From positions 9,920,001-9,984,000 of the forward strand of contig OZ316892.1 in the NCBI GenBank assembly GCA_973895155.1: a DNA stretch of 64,000 nucleotides. Reading direction: 5' to 3'. The notes beneath the pieces were generated by a model. That model was not told the origin of the DNA, made no database searches, and saw nothing but the letters and a program-made list of their open reading frames with translations. The stretch's first letter is position 1; each line of letters begins with the position of its first letter. The position numbers and the translations under genes are program-made. Below are positions 1 to 11,950 of the stretch, piece by piece. The DNA comes from Marsupella aquatica (lineage: Eukaryota; Marchantiophyta).

Positions 1-285
1 CCAGGCCGTCCACCCAAACGACCCAAAAAGTGACGAAGAATTCGTCGTCGTATCGTCCAAATCCTCATACGGCCCCACACCTTTTCCATTCCTGCCTTGC
101 TTGCATCATGCATTTTGTTTTGCTTTGCTGCCATGATCATGAATGGGCGAGAAGTGACGTTACGAGAACGGCTCGTTTTCACGTTTTCTCGTAGTCGTTG
201 ACAAGGTTGACGAGGAAAACCTTTAGGGCGTCTCAAAGTTTGATGTACTTAATCCCTAGTTATTGGGGATCATGGACACAAAAAG

Positions 286-737
286 TTATGGAGTACAGAA
301 TTCATAGTCCATGTTAACTCTTTGCCATAAGGATTGGTCTTATCCGTTGGTATCCCATAACCATTAGTCATTCTAGAGGCCAGTCAAAGAAAAAACAAAA
401 AATTAAATTAGAGACGCTGGTGAATTAGTGGTCAAATGTCATCATCCCTAATTTTCAAGTTTTGAGGTGCCCTATTGAATCAGCGGCTCAGACAGAGGAT
501 CATAATTATAATTATGGAGTACAGAATTCATAGTCCATGTTAACTCTTTGCCATAAGGATTGGTCTTATCCGTTGGTATCCCATAACCATTAGTCATTCT
601 AGAGGCCAGTCAAAGAAAAAACAAAAAATTAAATTAGAGACGCTGGTGAATTAGTGGTCAAATGTCATCATCCCTAATTTTCAAGTTTTGAGGTGCCCTA
701 TTGAATCAGCGGCTCAGACAGAGGATCATAATTATGG
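286..737. repeat. Perfect 226-bp tandem duplication
   Basis: Two head-to-tail units of about 226 bp (286-511 and 512-737) read as identical from the GAGTACAG word at 291/517 to the CATAATTAT word at 501/727. No coding frame is conserved through it. Complete identity means a recent duplication, or an assembly artefact of the same length. Confidence 0.93.
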
Positions 738-3300
738 TGAGTCAAAGAGAAACTTGCAGTCAGGTATCATTACCATTGTTGGTTTTTTGTTTAGGGGGGC
801 TGTAGACAGAATTTTTTTAATGATCGTCAAAGTAAATGTTTTAACGTCCCGGGTAATTGCATGTCACTACCCCTAAAGTGAACCTAAATTGAAAAGCTGT
901 ACTGGAAGGACCCCCAAAGTCTTACTTGATGGACCAGTGAGGCTCCATGAGATTGTGGGTGCGTTGATTTAAGATATAGCAACTGTCTCGATCACTCATG
1001 GATCCATCAAGTAACATGTTGCAATTGGGGGTCCATCAAATATATCTTTGTTTGATAACCTCCCCATAGTTGTATATCAAATACTTACAGCCAGATAGTA
1101 TTTAGCACTCAGTAGGGAGTATTGAAGCTTCTAAATTATGGATGATGACATTGGGCTGTAAAGAAATGGTCATAACATTTTTGCAAGGTTTGAGTTTCTT
1201 TCTTTTGTTTTGCTAGCCTCTAGCATGCACAATTGACCGTAATGGCATAGGACCAATCTTTATGGCAAAAAGTTGTGGACTAGGAATTTGTAATCCATAA
1301 CTTTGTGTGTCCGTAACACATAAGTAGGGAGTTAAGGTCCAACAAATTGTCAGCTTTAGGACTCCCCTCGGGACTCCCTAATGATATAAACAAAAAATAC
1401 ATTTCATCAAGGTATGGAATGATATAGACCACATTTGTTATCACATTTTGATGTGTCATTATTGGGATGCCATCTCATATTGTTACATTTTGATGTGCAC
1501 TTCCTAGGAAGCAAGTTTCCTAGCGCCCCAATAGTTAATTGCATGGAGTGACATGATACATCTTCTATTGTTAAATTTTCATGTGCACTCACCAGGAAGT
1601 AATTTTATGGGGTGGTATAATACATTTATTCTCCTCACATTAAGATTTTTGGGTACTTTTAACAATTGGAGCGCTAAAAAACTTGCTTCCTAGGAAGTGC
1701 ACAAGGCAAAAAATTTCAAATTATTTATTTATTGCATGAACCAGACTAGGATACATAGCATGTTCATCCTGGAACATGCCTCTGTTTTTGTCTTGTAGTA
1801 ATATGTAATTCATTTGATTTGTTTTATGATAAACCAAGTAGGTACATGTAAAGTATATGTCAACAAATTAATATATGTTAATTAAGAGTGAGTGACATAG
1901 TACACATGCAAAAAAAAGCACATAATGACCAAGAAATGACAAAGGTACTAAATAGTTGTGCACATATAGTACAAATTTTCACTTGCTTCTAGGTAATGAC
2001 AATGTGAAAGGTGTATTCACCATATAGCATGTTTATCACTAGAACTAAGCTTCGTGAAAAGTTGAAGTGAACCTGTCGGGAGAGTCACTCCCAGTCCCTG
2101 CCCCATGTCCCTGGCATAACGCAAACCTTGTACAAGTGGAACAGAGGGGGGTCTTATTCCTAAGACCTTGCACCTATGCACAGGAGACTGGAATCGGTGT
2201 TAGTATTAGTTTGGGAGAAAACACACTACTTTAGAATGCTGATTTGAGTGGGTTGGGAGAATGTAGTTGTTTTATGATTTTTGTGAAAAACCTAATTGTG
2301 AGTGGATGCATTAACACCGCTACAGTTGGTGCAACGTAACGGCTTTGTTGAGCTACAGTACTTTCCTCTTCATAATGTACACTTGCTCAATTGTTTTTTA
2401 AAATGTTTTTTTACAGGAGGCACGAAGATTATTTTAATAGTTCATACCATTAAGAAGAGAAAAAAAACCATGATAGACCACGATATTGTTGACCTGTGCC
2501 TACCTATTCAAAAACATCTTCTTTGTTAAATATGTGATTGAGAAGAGGAACAAAGCCAAGATGGACCTAGACATAGTTGACTTGCCCATTGCCCATTATC
2601 ATGTACTACCTAAAGTCATCAGCCAATTTACACAAAAAAGATAAAAGGACCCTTAGAACCGGCTAGTCATCAGACAATTTACACGGAAGAAAGAAAAGGA
2701 TCCTTAGGACTGGCTCCTTATGGGGGATGCTTCACTATCCAAGAAAAGGGACTGCTAGGACTGGCTGATTTTGGGAGGCAATGCTTTGCTATTGTGAAGG
2801 ACGCTTGAGTAGTCGTTTTAGGCGCCCCAACCAAGTATAAATTGCTAGTTTTGGGTAGTTTTATCTATCTGCTTGGACATCAATTGTGATCTCTGTTTGA
2901 GCTCAGGTTTTGTTGGCATGTTCTCCAATGTCTAATCTATTACCTGCCATAAATTTGAAAATTTTCTGAATCATTTTATCCATTCCCAATCAGCAATAAG
3001 ATGGTATAAATCAACTAACAATGGATGCTTTCACTTTTTTGACGATCACACTAAGTAGTAATTTAGTGTGAAGATCACACTAAGATCTTGATAACTTTGG
3101 TAATTTAAATTTAATTAGTAATGAACAACAACTTCTCACCAAGTTACGAGTGAAAGGAGGCTGCAAACAGACAGGATATTATTTACAGGTCACATTTCAA
3201 TCAAAACTATTGAAGTTGTTATTGAAATCTTTTGAAGTTCTGCTATTAATAGTTCATCCAGGCCTAATTTTCTTAACAAGAAGTTCTAACTTTTAAGTTT
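738..3300. other. Intergenic, AT-rich, no gene seen
   Basis: There is no open frame with recognisable protein content on either strand. The stretch holds a small inverted-repeat element at 905-1,040 (listed separately) and several copies of a 'tccTaGGAAGcaAg' type word near 1,500-1,700. Frames here are short and AT-rich. The first 285 bases of the window are likewise unassigned. Confidence 0.6.
905..1040. mobile_element. MITE-like element with GGACCCCCAA / TTGGGGGTCC ends
   Basis: The left end at 906-916 (GGACCCCCAA) is the reverse complement of the right end at 1,024-1,033 (TTGGGGGTCC). An inner inverted pair, TTACTTGATGGA (922-933) and TCCATCAAGTAA (1,003-1,014), adds a second stem. The same terminal words bound the 151-bp element at 25,982-26,132, so this is a dispersed non-autonomous family. 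No target-site duplication was established. Confidence 0.5.
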
Positions 3301-3304
3301 TGTA

Positions 3305-3510
3305 GAGTCATGGCTAAATGGTAGCTCTTTTGAGTGGAGACTGATAGGTATTGGGTTCAAATGTTATCATGGCTGTTCCCTTTCTGTGGGGTTTCATGGA
3401 TCTCTCCTTAAAATTCAAAAGTTTTGTAAATATCTCCTTGGGCATTGGCCTTTTGGACTGTGGTGCTGTTTGCTTCCCCCTATGTGGGGATTTTGCAGAT
3501 TAAAAATATT
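3305..3510 (+). mobile_element. SINE with tRNA-like head
   Basis: The 5' part has a pol III A-box-like word, TGGCTAAATGG (about 3,310-3,320), followed about 40 bp later by a B-box-like GGTTCAAATG (about 3,355). That spacing fits a tRNA-derived promoter. The rest is a non-coding body. It does not fold as a complete tRNA with an intact acceptor stem, so it is called a SINE and not a tRNA gene. The 3' end is an estimate. Confidence 0.5.
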
Positions 3511-3644
3511 CTATCAAGAAATCTCGAGGAAAAGTTTTCAGAATAAGTTAAGTTAACATATGTTTGAAGTTGTTTTTTTTGCCTTGAAAGCCAAAAGGTT
3601 AGGGATAGGCGTCCTATTCCAAACTTTCAATCACCCTTTGCATG

Positions 3645-3720
3645 TAAAGGGGGGATTGGACCTGGGACCTCTCGGTTCTAGGCTCATCTGCTGGCCAACT
3701 GACCAAAGCCAGCTACTTTT
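3645..3720 (-). mobile_element. Second tRNA-derived SINE head, reversed
   Basis: On the minus strand the order is A-box-like TGGTCAGTTGG (complement of 3,703-3,713), then a B-box-like AGGTCCAATCC (complement of 3,652-3,662). This is the layout of a plant tRNA-derived SINE head. It lies 150-400 bp from the plus-strand SINE and differs in sequence, so it is a separate insertion. The 3' body was not delimited. Confidence 0.45.
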
Positions 3721-3935
3721 GAAACATACTTTTGTGCAAACTTTTCTTCACACCATTCATTGGTAGAGAACTATTTCTTTCTTCAAAGATAACATTCTTT
3801 TCCACTTCCTGTGGCTCGCAAAGTGTCTATTCTGCCAAGCCTCCTATAGTCCTACGTCTCAATAATAGGTGAGCAGTACACTGACTCAAATGGTTTTCTA
3901 GCATTAAATTAAAACCTTTTGGGGGACGTGTCTTG

Positions 3936-4110
3936 GTTTTTAGGGGTTCCCTATTGCTCATTTTTTACTTTTAGTTCCTTTTTTTGGGTGTTTAGAGGTT
4001 CCCTTTTGTTCACTTCTTTTACGTTTGGTTTTGTTTACTTGGACCCTCTTTTGTTTGTTCTTTTGTACTGTGTTTGGTCCCTTTCTATAAAAAGTGTGTA
4101 TATATTCTTT
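3936..4110 (+). mobile_element. 5'-truncated LINE tail flanked by target-site duplication
   Basis: This T-rich segment is clearly similar to the 3' untranslated part of the LINE fragment at 46.3-46.4 kb read on the minus strand. Shared words include TTTTTAGGGGTT, TTCACTTCTTTT and TTGTACT...TTTGG followed by TATAAAAAG. It is bracketed by direct repeats GGGGGACGTGTCTTG at 3,921-3,935 and about 4,115-4,129. A short 3' fragment between direct repeats is the mark of target-primed reverse transcription with heavy 5' truncation. Confidence 0.75.
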
Positions 4111-4129
4111 TTTGGGGGGACGTGTCTTG

Positions 4130-5419
4130 CCTCCAAAACTAATTTAATTTTTAAGTTGCTCCCCATTTTATATGTGGTTAGCTTAAACAGTCACTAGCCT
4201 ACAGAAGGGAGGAGTGGCCAAAGCTTTCCTCTCTTTTGCATTTCAGACACTCCCCTCCCCTACTATCCTAGTCTCCTCCACAATTTCAAGAAAAATCTCC
4301 CATAAGTAATGAAACATGATGGATCCAGTTCTGATAATGGCAGTGGTGCTTTAAGATTAAATTGACCCGAGATGACTGTCATGTAATCAATCCAGTGACG
4401 CAAGGAGAGGGCCAACGCCCGAGAACCTTTATTCCTGGGAAATCCCAAAAACATAGCACCAGTCTGGGATGAGGAGACAGGAAAGAACAAATGCAAAATA
4501 AGGGGGCTAGAGGAATGAGCTCACCCAAAGAAGAGGAAGAGCAACCTCCATCCACAGCCAAAAGGAAGGAGGTGAAAAAGAATGGAAGGGAGGAACCCCA
4601 TGAAGCAAAATATACATATTCCGATAGCAGAAAAGAGCACTGAGAGAGCATGGAAGCTCATAAGTTGTCCAAGCTGATCCCCTCCAACCATAAAACTGGG
4701 CAAATGACGGGGACCAAAAGGCCATAATTTTGCTTGTAGATAGTAGTTGACACCCTTGTTCTGGTGAGTGATGGAATGGGGACTAAACTTTTGTTATTCA
4801 TTAAACTCAATTTGATCTAGTAACAAAAGAATCCATTATTTAGCTCACTGCACCTACATGTGGAAAATGGAACAACCCAGTGTTTTTGAGTAGACAGTTG
4901 CTGGAATTCAACGCAAGTGTATTCGGTGCAAATTTTGTCAAATCCTGAGCTATGTAACGAGTTCAATTACTAATTCACATCAGCAGTCCACCTCTATGAC
5001 GCTGAAATTCTCCTGACCTCAACAACTCGCAACAAGATTCTCCATATAATAGGTGCCAGCGTGCAATGTAGGGATTACGATTGAGCAGAGCGTTCAACCG
5101 TTCTTCCAGAAAAAACACGGAGTTCTACGATGGGTCTCCACCATGTGAATTCAGCTCAGGCGTCATTTGCCCATGGCGGAAAGTTCATTCTGAGGTCGAA
5201 ATTCTGTGGCAAACTTCCACGAAGCATGGATTTGGTGAAAATTGGAACTGGACTTTTAAAGTGGATCTGAAGTAAATCATGTACATACAGGTCCCCTTGG
5301 GGGGAACAATCTTCCAAGACATCTTTCTGTGTGTGCCATATCCATAAATGCTATAGTAGGCAGGGGCTACTATTTGCCACCATTTGAAGGGTCCGTCAAA
5401 ATGACCCGCTGCTCAAGAT
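4130..5419. other. Intergenic, nothing recognised
   Basis: Several overlapping minus-strand frames of 60-90 codons occur at 4,263-4,725. They overlap each other in different frames and have biased, low-information composition, so none is called as a gene. The stretch presumably includes the 3' flank of the FAN1 gene that ends at 5,420. Confidence 0.5.
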
Positions 5420-8400
5420 TCACTCTATGGGCTCTTCCAGCACTTTGCAAACCTCAACAGTGAGACCAGCATTCATGAGAATCCAGATCCAAGCTCTTTG
5501 CTGTTCGGAGAGACGGTCTCGAGGTCCCTTCACCTCCACGAGTTTAGCCTCTCCATATTTACGACACTTTCTGTTAATTGGTAGTTCCTTGGTCCAGGTT
5601 TTGGGCGCACTGAAACCATCTCCAGATCCACATTTGCTTTTGTCCAAGTTTTCTGCCAGTTGACGTGAATACTCCATGGTGCCAGTCTCCTGGCCTGTAT
5701 TTGCTACAACCCTTTCTGATTGATTGCAATCACACTTCGTGCATACCCTGTTATCTGTACTACCCTCCGTTGTACCCTCTATATCACTAGTATTGGCTCT
5801 GCGCCAAAGAAGAAGATCAGGCATGCCTGCAGTCCAACCAGCGTGGTCCTCTGCCAGCAATCTACATATTGTAGACAACCCGGGACGACCAATACACAAA
5901 GCAATTGTTTGAAGCTCTTCAAGTGAATGACGGTCCCAGTTGACACCTCGGCACATGGTTCCCTTGTTTCGAGTCCAAGTGTTAGCCAGAAGGTTGACTA
6001 TGTCCCCTTCAGCAATGGCAGCAAGCTGCGCCTCAATTAAGCTTTGTCGTGCAGAGAAGAATACTTCTGTATCCAGATCCAGAGGTGCTGTCTGCAACAC
6101 ATTATTCTCAAGTGTTAGCATGTTAAGTACCAGATGAAAAGGTCACTACATGCCCACCTGTAAGGATGACGCAAACTTTAGGACCAGTATTGTAAGGAAG
6201 AATCTACGCCAGTACCCTCTCTGACACTAGTCGTAATACACAATATTCACTTAGCTCCACACTTCTTTTGTGTAGATCTCTACTAGGGTGATCTCCTAAT
6301 CTCGAATAGCTTTAGTGATCCAAAAGAACTAGAGAAACGTGAAGACTAATGCGTAAGAGCTGAAAATGTCGACGCTTTTGCTTGGTCGTGGCTTGAAAAC
6401 CATCTCAGAATTCAGACCTGGAAAGGAGTCTGGAAAACATCTGGAACATCTGCAAACAGGACATCCCACATCAGGAGGCCAAAGAATGTCATCCACACTC
6501 CCCCTTCACAGTGAACACCCTGCCAGCCGCCACCGTCCTCACTGGCAAAGAACTGCAGAGCCAGCTCTTCGACTCGACATTGCTGCCCATCGTATCCATA
6601 AAACCAACTCCTCATGCCTGTTACGCAATTAAGAGGTCTCCCCTGTATTTGCACCTGACATTAAGAACATTTTTGGGTAAAGAGATTGTAGCAAGTTACA
6701 ACGTTCACGTCTCAATGAAAGTGAAAAGCAGGTGGTGATTTTACGACTTGGACTATGAACATTTAACAGCGAATTCTCCATGAAACAAATGGAGACTGGC
6801 CCTCATATTTCAAGGGCCCAATACAATGTAAAAATGTCAAGACACCAGCTAGTAATATTAACGTCCATAAAGGTTTACAATTTTCCTCCAAGATGTGGTC
6901 TCGCGTGCTACTTAACAATTTAAACCAAGTGAATTGCCACAGACGATACATCAGTTCTGTTTCCGAGAGGATGGAAACCCTTACTTCCTTGCACTTTCTT
7001 TTCAATGCAGCAGCATATGGAGGTGTCTTCCACCGCCGTGGCGGCTTCCCCAGACGAACGACCCGCCTCTGAAGTGCAACAAGATCTCCCCCACGAATCC
7101 ATGGATGATTAACTCCCTCCTCTGCAACCTGTAGGCTTTCCTCTTTCCGACCCAAGTGGTCCAAATCCACTGATAATCTCACTGTCCAATAACCCCACCT
7201 TCCAGACTTTATTGTCTTGTTGGACAACAACTGCCTCAGGATATCCACAGCTTCGGAATATCTGCAGTAGATGTATGGACAAGACCATAAGCCAGACTGA
7301 CCAAGACGTGCTTCGTGATAGACACACCTGTGCAATCGAAGATACAAATATTCAAAAGCACAACTCTCCAGTCTAGAAAAAGGGGTCACAGCTTGACCTG
7401 CGTTCTCGTTCCAGAATAGAGACGCCCAAAGTGCAGACGTTCCTATACACATATGAAGCCGAGAAACGGGCTAGGAAGGTTGGAGTTCTGGCTGTAGGAG
7501 CCAGGTCGGAATCATCAAGACGCATCTGATGACATGCTCTGTCCATAAGATTTAAAGCAGTCACCGTATCGTTACATTCCAGAGCCATGTCCACACCCTG
7601 AGCTACTTCCAGAGCCTGGCAGAAGTGATGGACATTGTCAATACTCAGTAAACCGGGCCTGAAACTCCCAGGGCACAACCTTAACGAGATTTTACATTTC
7701 CAAAGGCTCCCCTAACATCCAAAAATGGCAAGTATTGAGCTCGACGTTTCACCCTACCACCCCGAGCAGCTGAAGTATCAAGAGTCTAAACACAGAAATT
7801 CGACAGACCTGCTCATATGCAAGGAGAGCTTCATGTGTGTCAAAGATATTTCGTTCCCTCCAACACTTGTAGCGAGGATACTTCACTAACCCCAAGTCCA
7901 CCACAAGGAAAGTAGACAAATCCGTGTCTCCGTTTAGAAAGAAAAGTCTCTGTACAACCAACAGAACGATATTTTCCGTGACAACTCTAGTGTAACAACA
8001 ACCTGAACTGAAGGGGAAGTCTGAAGGTCCTCAAAAGTTCTAGTCCAGCGACATCCACATGATGATGTTCAAGACACACAAAAGCTGATGGTTCTTTGTT
8101 TCGAATTTGGCTTGAAATCACGACACCAAAGGGAGGTAGAAAAGTGGCCACTGCCGATAGAACCTTTAAGCGCCAGAGCAGAAAGTCTGCCATATCAGAG
8201 ACACGGATGCAGTTCCCCGAAATTTCAGTCAGCATCTGTAGAAGTGCCAAACCACTGCCAAAAGACAGCCTGGTGAGAATGCATCCAAGAATTCATCATT
8301 GCCTTCAAAAGCACATTCAAAATGTTTGAAAAAATACCAATGACCTCAAGAAAAGAAGAAGCACCTTTGACCTGGAGACTCTGGGATCAAGTTTGCTTGT

Positions 8401-11400
8401 TTCTGCATTCCTTCAGAGACTGCCATGTGTACTAGAACATCTTTCTTAGCAACGGCTGCCTCACTCTTTTTCTGCAAATATTCAAGGCAAGGGACCCCCT
8501 CCCAGTTAGCCTTGGAATTCGCTAAGGAACAACAGCTTGAAGAGCATTATTAAATTGTCGACCATTCCAATTCAAGGAGGGACATTTGCTAATCCAAAAC
8601 TGTTGTAGTCCTATAGTAAAAACCATGCGATGCCAGAGAAAGAAGGTAGATAGCCACAGAAGGCATAGAAACCTTTTGCGGAAGAAATGGAAATCGTTGC
8701 TACCTTCTTGAAAGTATGGCAGACAAAGTGGCGCAACTCTGCCACACTCAGGATCTCGAACCTCTTTCTCATTGCTGCTTCAGGAGCTTCATTTGAACTA
8801 TCTTGAGTATCCATGTAACCAGATACTGTACAAAAGGAATGCCCAGCACAAATAAACATCCAAGATCTCTCTCGTTGAGGTCCCTGGACTTTGAAATGAA
8901 TATACATGACACGTTTCACTTCCTTTTCTGTGAGCCCGACATTATTTTGATTACGTGTCAAGGATATCCGACACATTCAAATTAAACTTCCAACAAGAAA
9001 AACCAGAATGTACAACAGATACCGTAGGGAATGTCAATGAAGGGGGGCTACCAAGAAGCTCCTCTGAGGCGACACCAATATCAGCAACATCCTTGTACTC
9101 AATAGTTGAAAGACGAAACCAAGGTCCTGTGAATGTTCATTACCGGTCAGAATTGATAGTCACATGTGGGACCCGGTTGAATGACCTTATTGAACAAAAT
9201 CAAGATGTTACGATGATTATTCAACAACCTTTGCTTTATCGTAAAAACTACGACCAAGGCCAGCACAATACCTTTCCGCTGGTACAGGCGTATGAAGAGT
9301 CTCTGTGCATCATCAGACAGAGATTTGAAATTTTCTGGAAAGATCAATGAACTGTCAAAAGCTGCACGATACATTGCACCGGCCTCCAAATATCTCATGA
9401 CAAAACTACAGCTACTCACTATAACAGACTACAGCTTCATCGAAGAAGAAAGAGTGAAGTTCGAAGTGGGACCAGACTATACATATATCACACTCAGAAA
9501 GAATCCACATTTGTAAAACTACATCCATCAAAGTTAGCTACCTAGAAAGGCTTTCTCCAGGTCTTTAAAGAGGTGGGAGTCACGCTCTAGGACCGTTTGC
9601 AGTATATACAAGAAGTTCTGTTGGTATTTGCTGACATTTCCAGAGAAAGGCAGTTGAAGAGAACTGGAATTTTCGGCAGCATCCAAGAGATTCTGTAAAC
9701 TTTCTTCAACACCAGCTAGCTTAAGAAAATCATTCTTTAGAGAATTTCGACTCTCACAAAAGAGTTTTACTGATACAGCCCCAAAAATTGGCGCTGGAAC
9801 AGCAGTCACCGACCCCTGCATTGCAGTGCGAAGTTACCATGTATAATTTGGTATATTGAGAATGCAAATGCTGCAGAAATCCTAAAGTTAACAAAGGGAG
9901 CGACATGCTAATAATCACAGTAACTATCCAAAAAAGTGACTTCATGTTGATGTAAGATACTTACCCAGACTCGCAATAAGCCTTCATCAAGCAGACTAGA
10001 AAGATGGAGACTGATTTCCCTTGGAAGGTGACCCAATGGAAGCCCTTTGGAATTTCGGAACTCGACAACCTAATGAATCCCGCAAAAGTTCATGTCAAAG
10101 TCAATATGCATCTAAGCTTCATCAAGTCTCTCGTCATTTAATCAGAGTTGGCATGGATGTACGATGCACAATGATACCAGTCATAAGATGCATAATGATA
10201 TGACAGCACAAACCTTGATTGCGTTGGAATCCTTTGGATTGTCAGGTTCTCTTAAAAGAGCTACCTTCATCCCCTCCTTACAAATGGTGCCTCGATTATA
10301 TCTACGACCTACAATTTTGGTATCAAAGACGCCTACAAGTCTTTCATTTGCTGCCGCCATGATGGTGGACTGGACATCACTACGATCCAGCGGTTCAGCT
10401 TCTGCTGACTGCACTGCATCAATCTTTTCTAAAATGTCAATGAAGCCTCTGCTTCGATCACTTCCCTCCTCTCCAAGGATGTGATCCTCCATAAGGACCT
10501 TGTCTGTACTCTCATTGTCCATACTGTCGCCATTCAAAGCTGAAAGATGGCACTTGCATGAACAATCCTTTGATACGGCATGAGAAGAAATGGATCCCTC
10601 ACAAAAGGCATCAATCCTTCCGTCCTTGCTACAGTCCTGAATGTCCAGCGCAGGGTTTTCAGCTTTCCAGGATGTGTCAGACAGAGAAGTCTCCTCTGAA
10701 CGTATCTCAAGACACACAGAACTACCATTGTGGTCGACGTCATGCCCAGGTTCTTCCTTTCTGGAAAGAAGCCCTAATTTCTCCGGAGAATCCTTTCGTG
10801 TGAGGCATTTGAGAGTCATCATAGATTGCCGAATGTCCTTACTTTCAAGATTTAGGGCAGGTTGAGAGAGTACAACAGTTTCCTTCTCCTCAAGTTTCCT
10901 AATTTCCATTTCCTTCCCATCTCTCCAGCTGCCTTCACCACTGGCGGTTTTGGGACGTGCAAAATTTACACGAGTCTCTATCTTCACAGATTTAAAATCT
11001 GTGTGCTTCAGATCTGTAGTCATTTTTTGAAACCCAACTGATAAGCTTTGATCTGCAAGCCTACCAACATAGGTGTTACCACCAAACTGAGACATGGTGA
11101 GCTGCTTGCTCTTCCTCTTCACATCTTTCACCCCTCCTTGTAAACATACATCTGTAGCACGTCAACAACACTCCTTAAACATTCATGACACAAGAGAATG
11201 ATAGACTTAGCCAAGAAATCACGACTTTCTAATGTTTTCGGTACTGTTCAACATTTGATGCACTGCAAGAGATGAGTTGCGGCTTAACCTTAGGTAAGAA
11301 ATCTTGTAGCAAACAAACAATTCATAATCCAGCAGAAGGGAACGAGCCAGTCTAACTAACCAACATGGGTATTGATGACATCTCCTCTGATGCTCTTCTC

Positions 11401-11914
11401 ACAAATGGGGCATTTGACCCAGTTGATGTAACCCACTTTTTGCTCTGCTGCAAGTCCATCCTGATGAATATTCGCAGACTTTCGGTTAGAGGCCAACCCA
11501 CGTCCCATACCAATTCCATTTTGCAGCCTGCTTTCCTCTTCAGGGTATGTGACAGACTCCCATGTAGTACTCTGAATCTTGACATCTAGCTCGGTGTTGG
11601 TGACAGTAGATGCAACAACGGGGTGGACATCTCCCTGACAACGAAAATGAACATTTTCAGAGCTGAACATTCAGAGTGCGGTCAATTTTCATATCACACT
11701 TGTTATCAAATAAACCGTTGTAAGACGTTCAGCATGGTGCAATTCAATGACTGAACCTCCAGTACAGAAACAGAGAGCAAAGAACTACTACCTCGTGCTT
11801 GACATCACGAGCAACAGATTGACCTGCTGGAGAGATGGCCGACAGGGCTAGCTTGCGCCGCTTCCCCACCAATCTGATCACGGTTTCGTGTCCTCTGAGA
11901 CCATGATTCGACAT
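5420..11914 (-). CDS. FAN1: FAN1 homologue: UBZ4-HIRAN-VRR_NUC structure-specific nuclease
   Basis: Fanconi-associated nuclease 1 cuts branched DNA and unhooks interstrand crosslinks in the nucleus. Fifteen exons on the minus strand give compatible phases and 3,717 nt (about 1,238 residues): 11914-11792, 11634-11361, 11151-10214, 10069-9965, 9815-9542, 9334-9272, 9126-9052, 8825-8704, 8471-8365, 8254-8164, 7949-7809, 7615-7398, 7261-6985, 6654-6418, 6091-5420. A UBZ4 finger (CPIC...HVDVC, about residues 116-136) spans the exon 2/3 join. A HIRAN domain (about 405-485) spans exons 3-5. The FAN1 middle region is seen in words such as RLFIRLYQRKG, RLFFLNG and GYWTVRLS. The C-terminal VRR_NUC domain has PD (about 1,106) and EVKG (about 1,201). 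The start at 11,914 (MSNHGLRG) is preferred; an in-frame ATG at 11,950 is possible. The protein is longer than animal FAN1 (about 1,017) because of a long linker after UBZ4 and an 80-residue insertion inside the nuclease domain. UBZ4 plus HIRAN plus VRR_NUC is the plant arrangement. Confidence 0.95.
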
Positions 11915-11950
11915 TTTTTCCTTTCTTTCACTCTCTTCCTCCGAAAGCAC

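Noticed and set aside
3305-3375. tRNA gene
   Set aside because: A- and B-box-like words are present, but there is no complete cloverleaf or acceptor stem; a SINE head explains them better.
4263-4725. Four overlapping minus-strand frames of 60-90 codons
   Set aside because: They overlap in different frames, and none has conserved motifs or splice partners.
7399-7452. Exonic reading of the stretch between FAN1 exons 12 and 13 (the minus-strand frame opening at 7,452)
   Set aside because: Splicing from AG|GTCAAG at 7,398 to TGCAG|A at 7,261 restores the conserved LERER-RYSEAVDIL sequence, so the frame opened at 7,452 is partly antisense to nothing but partly intron; only its part below 7,261 is coding.
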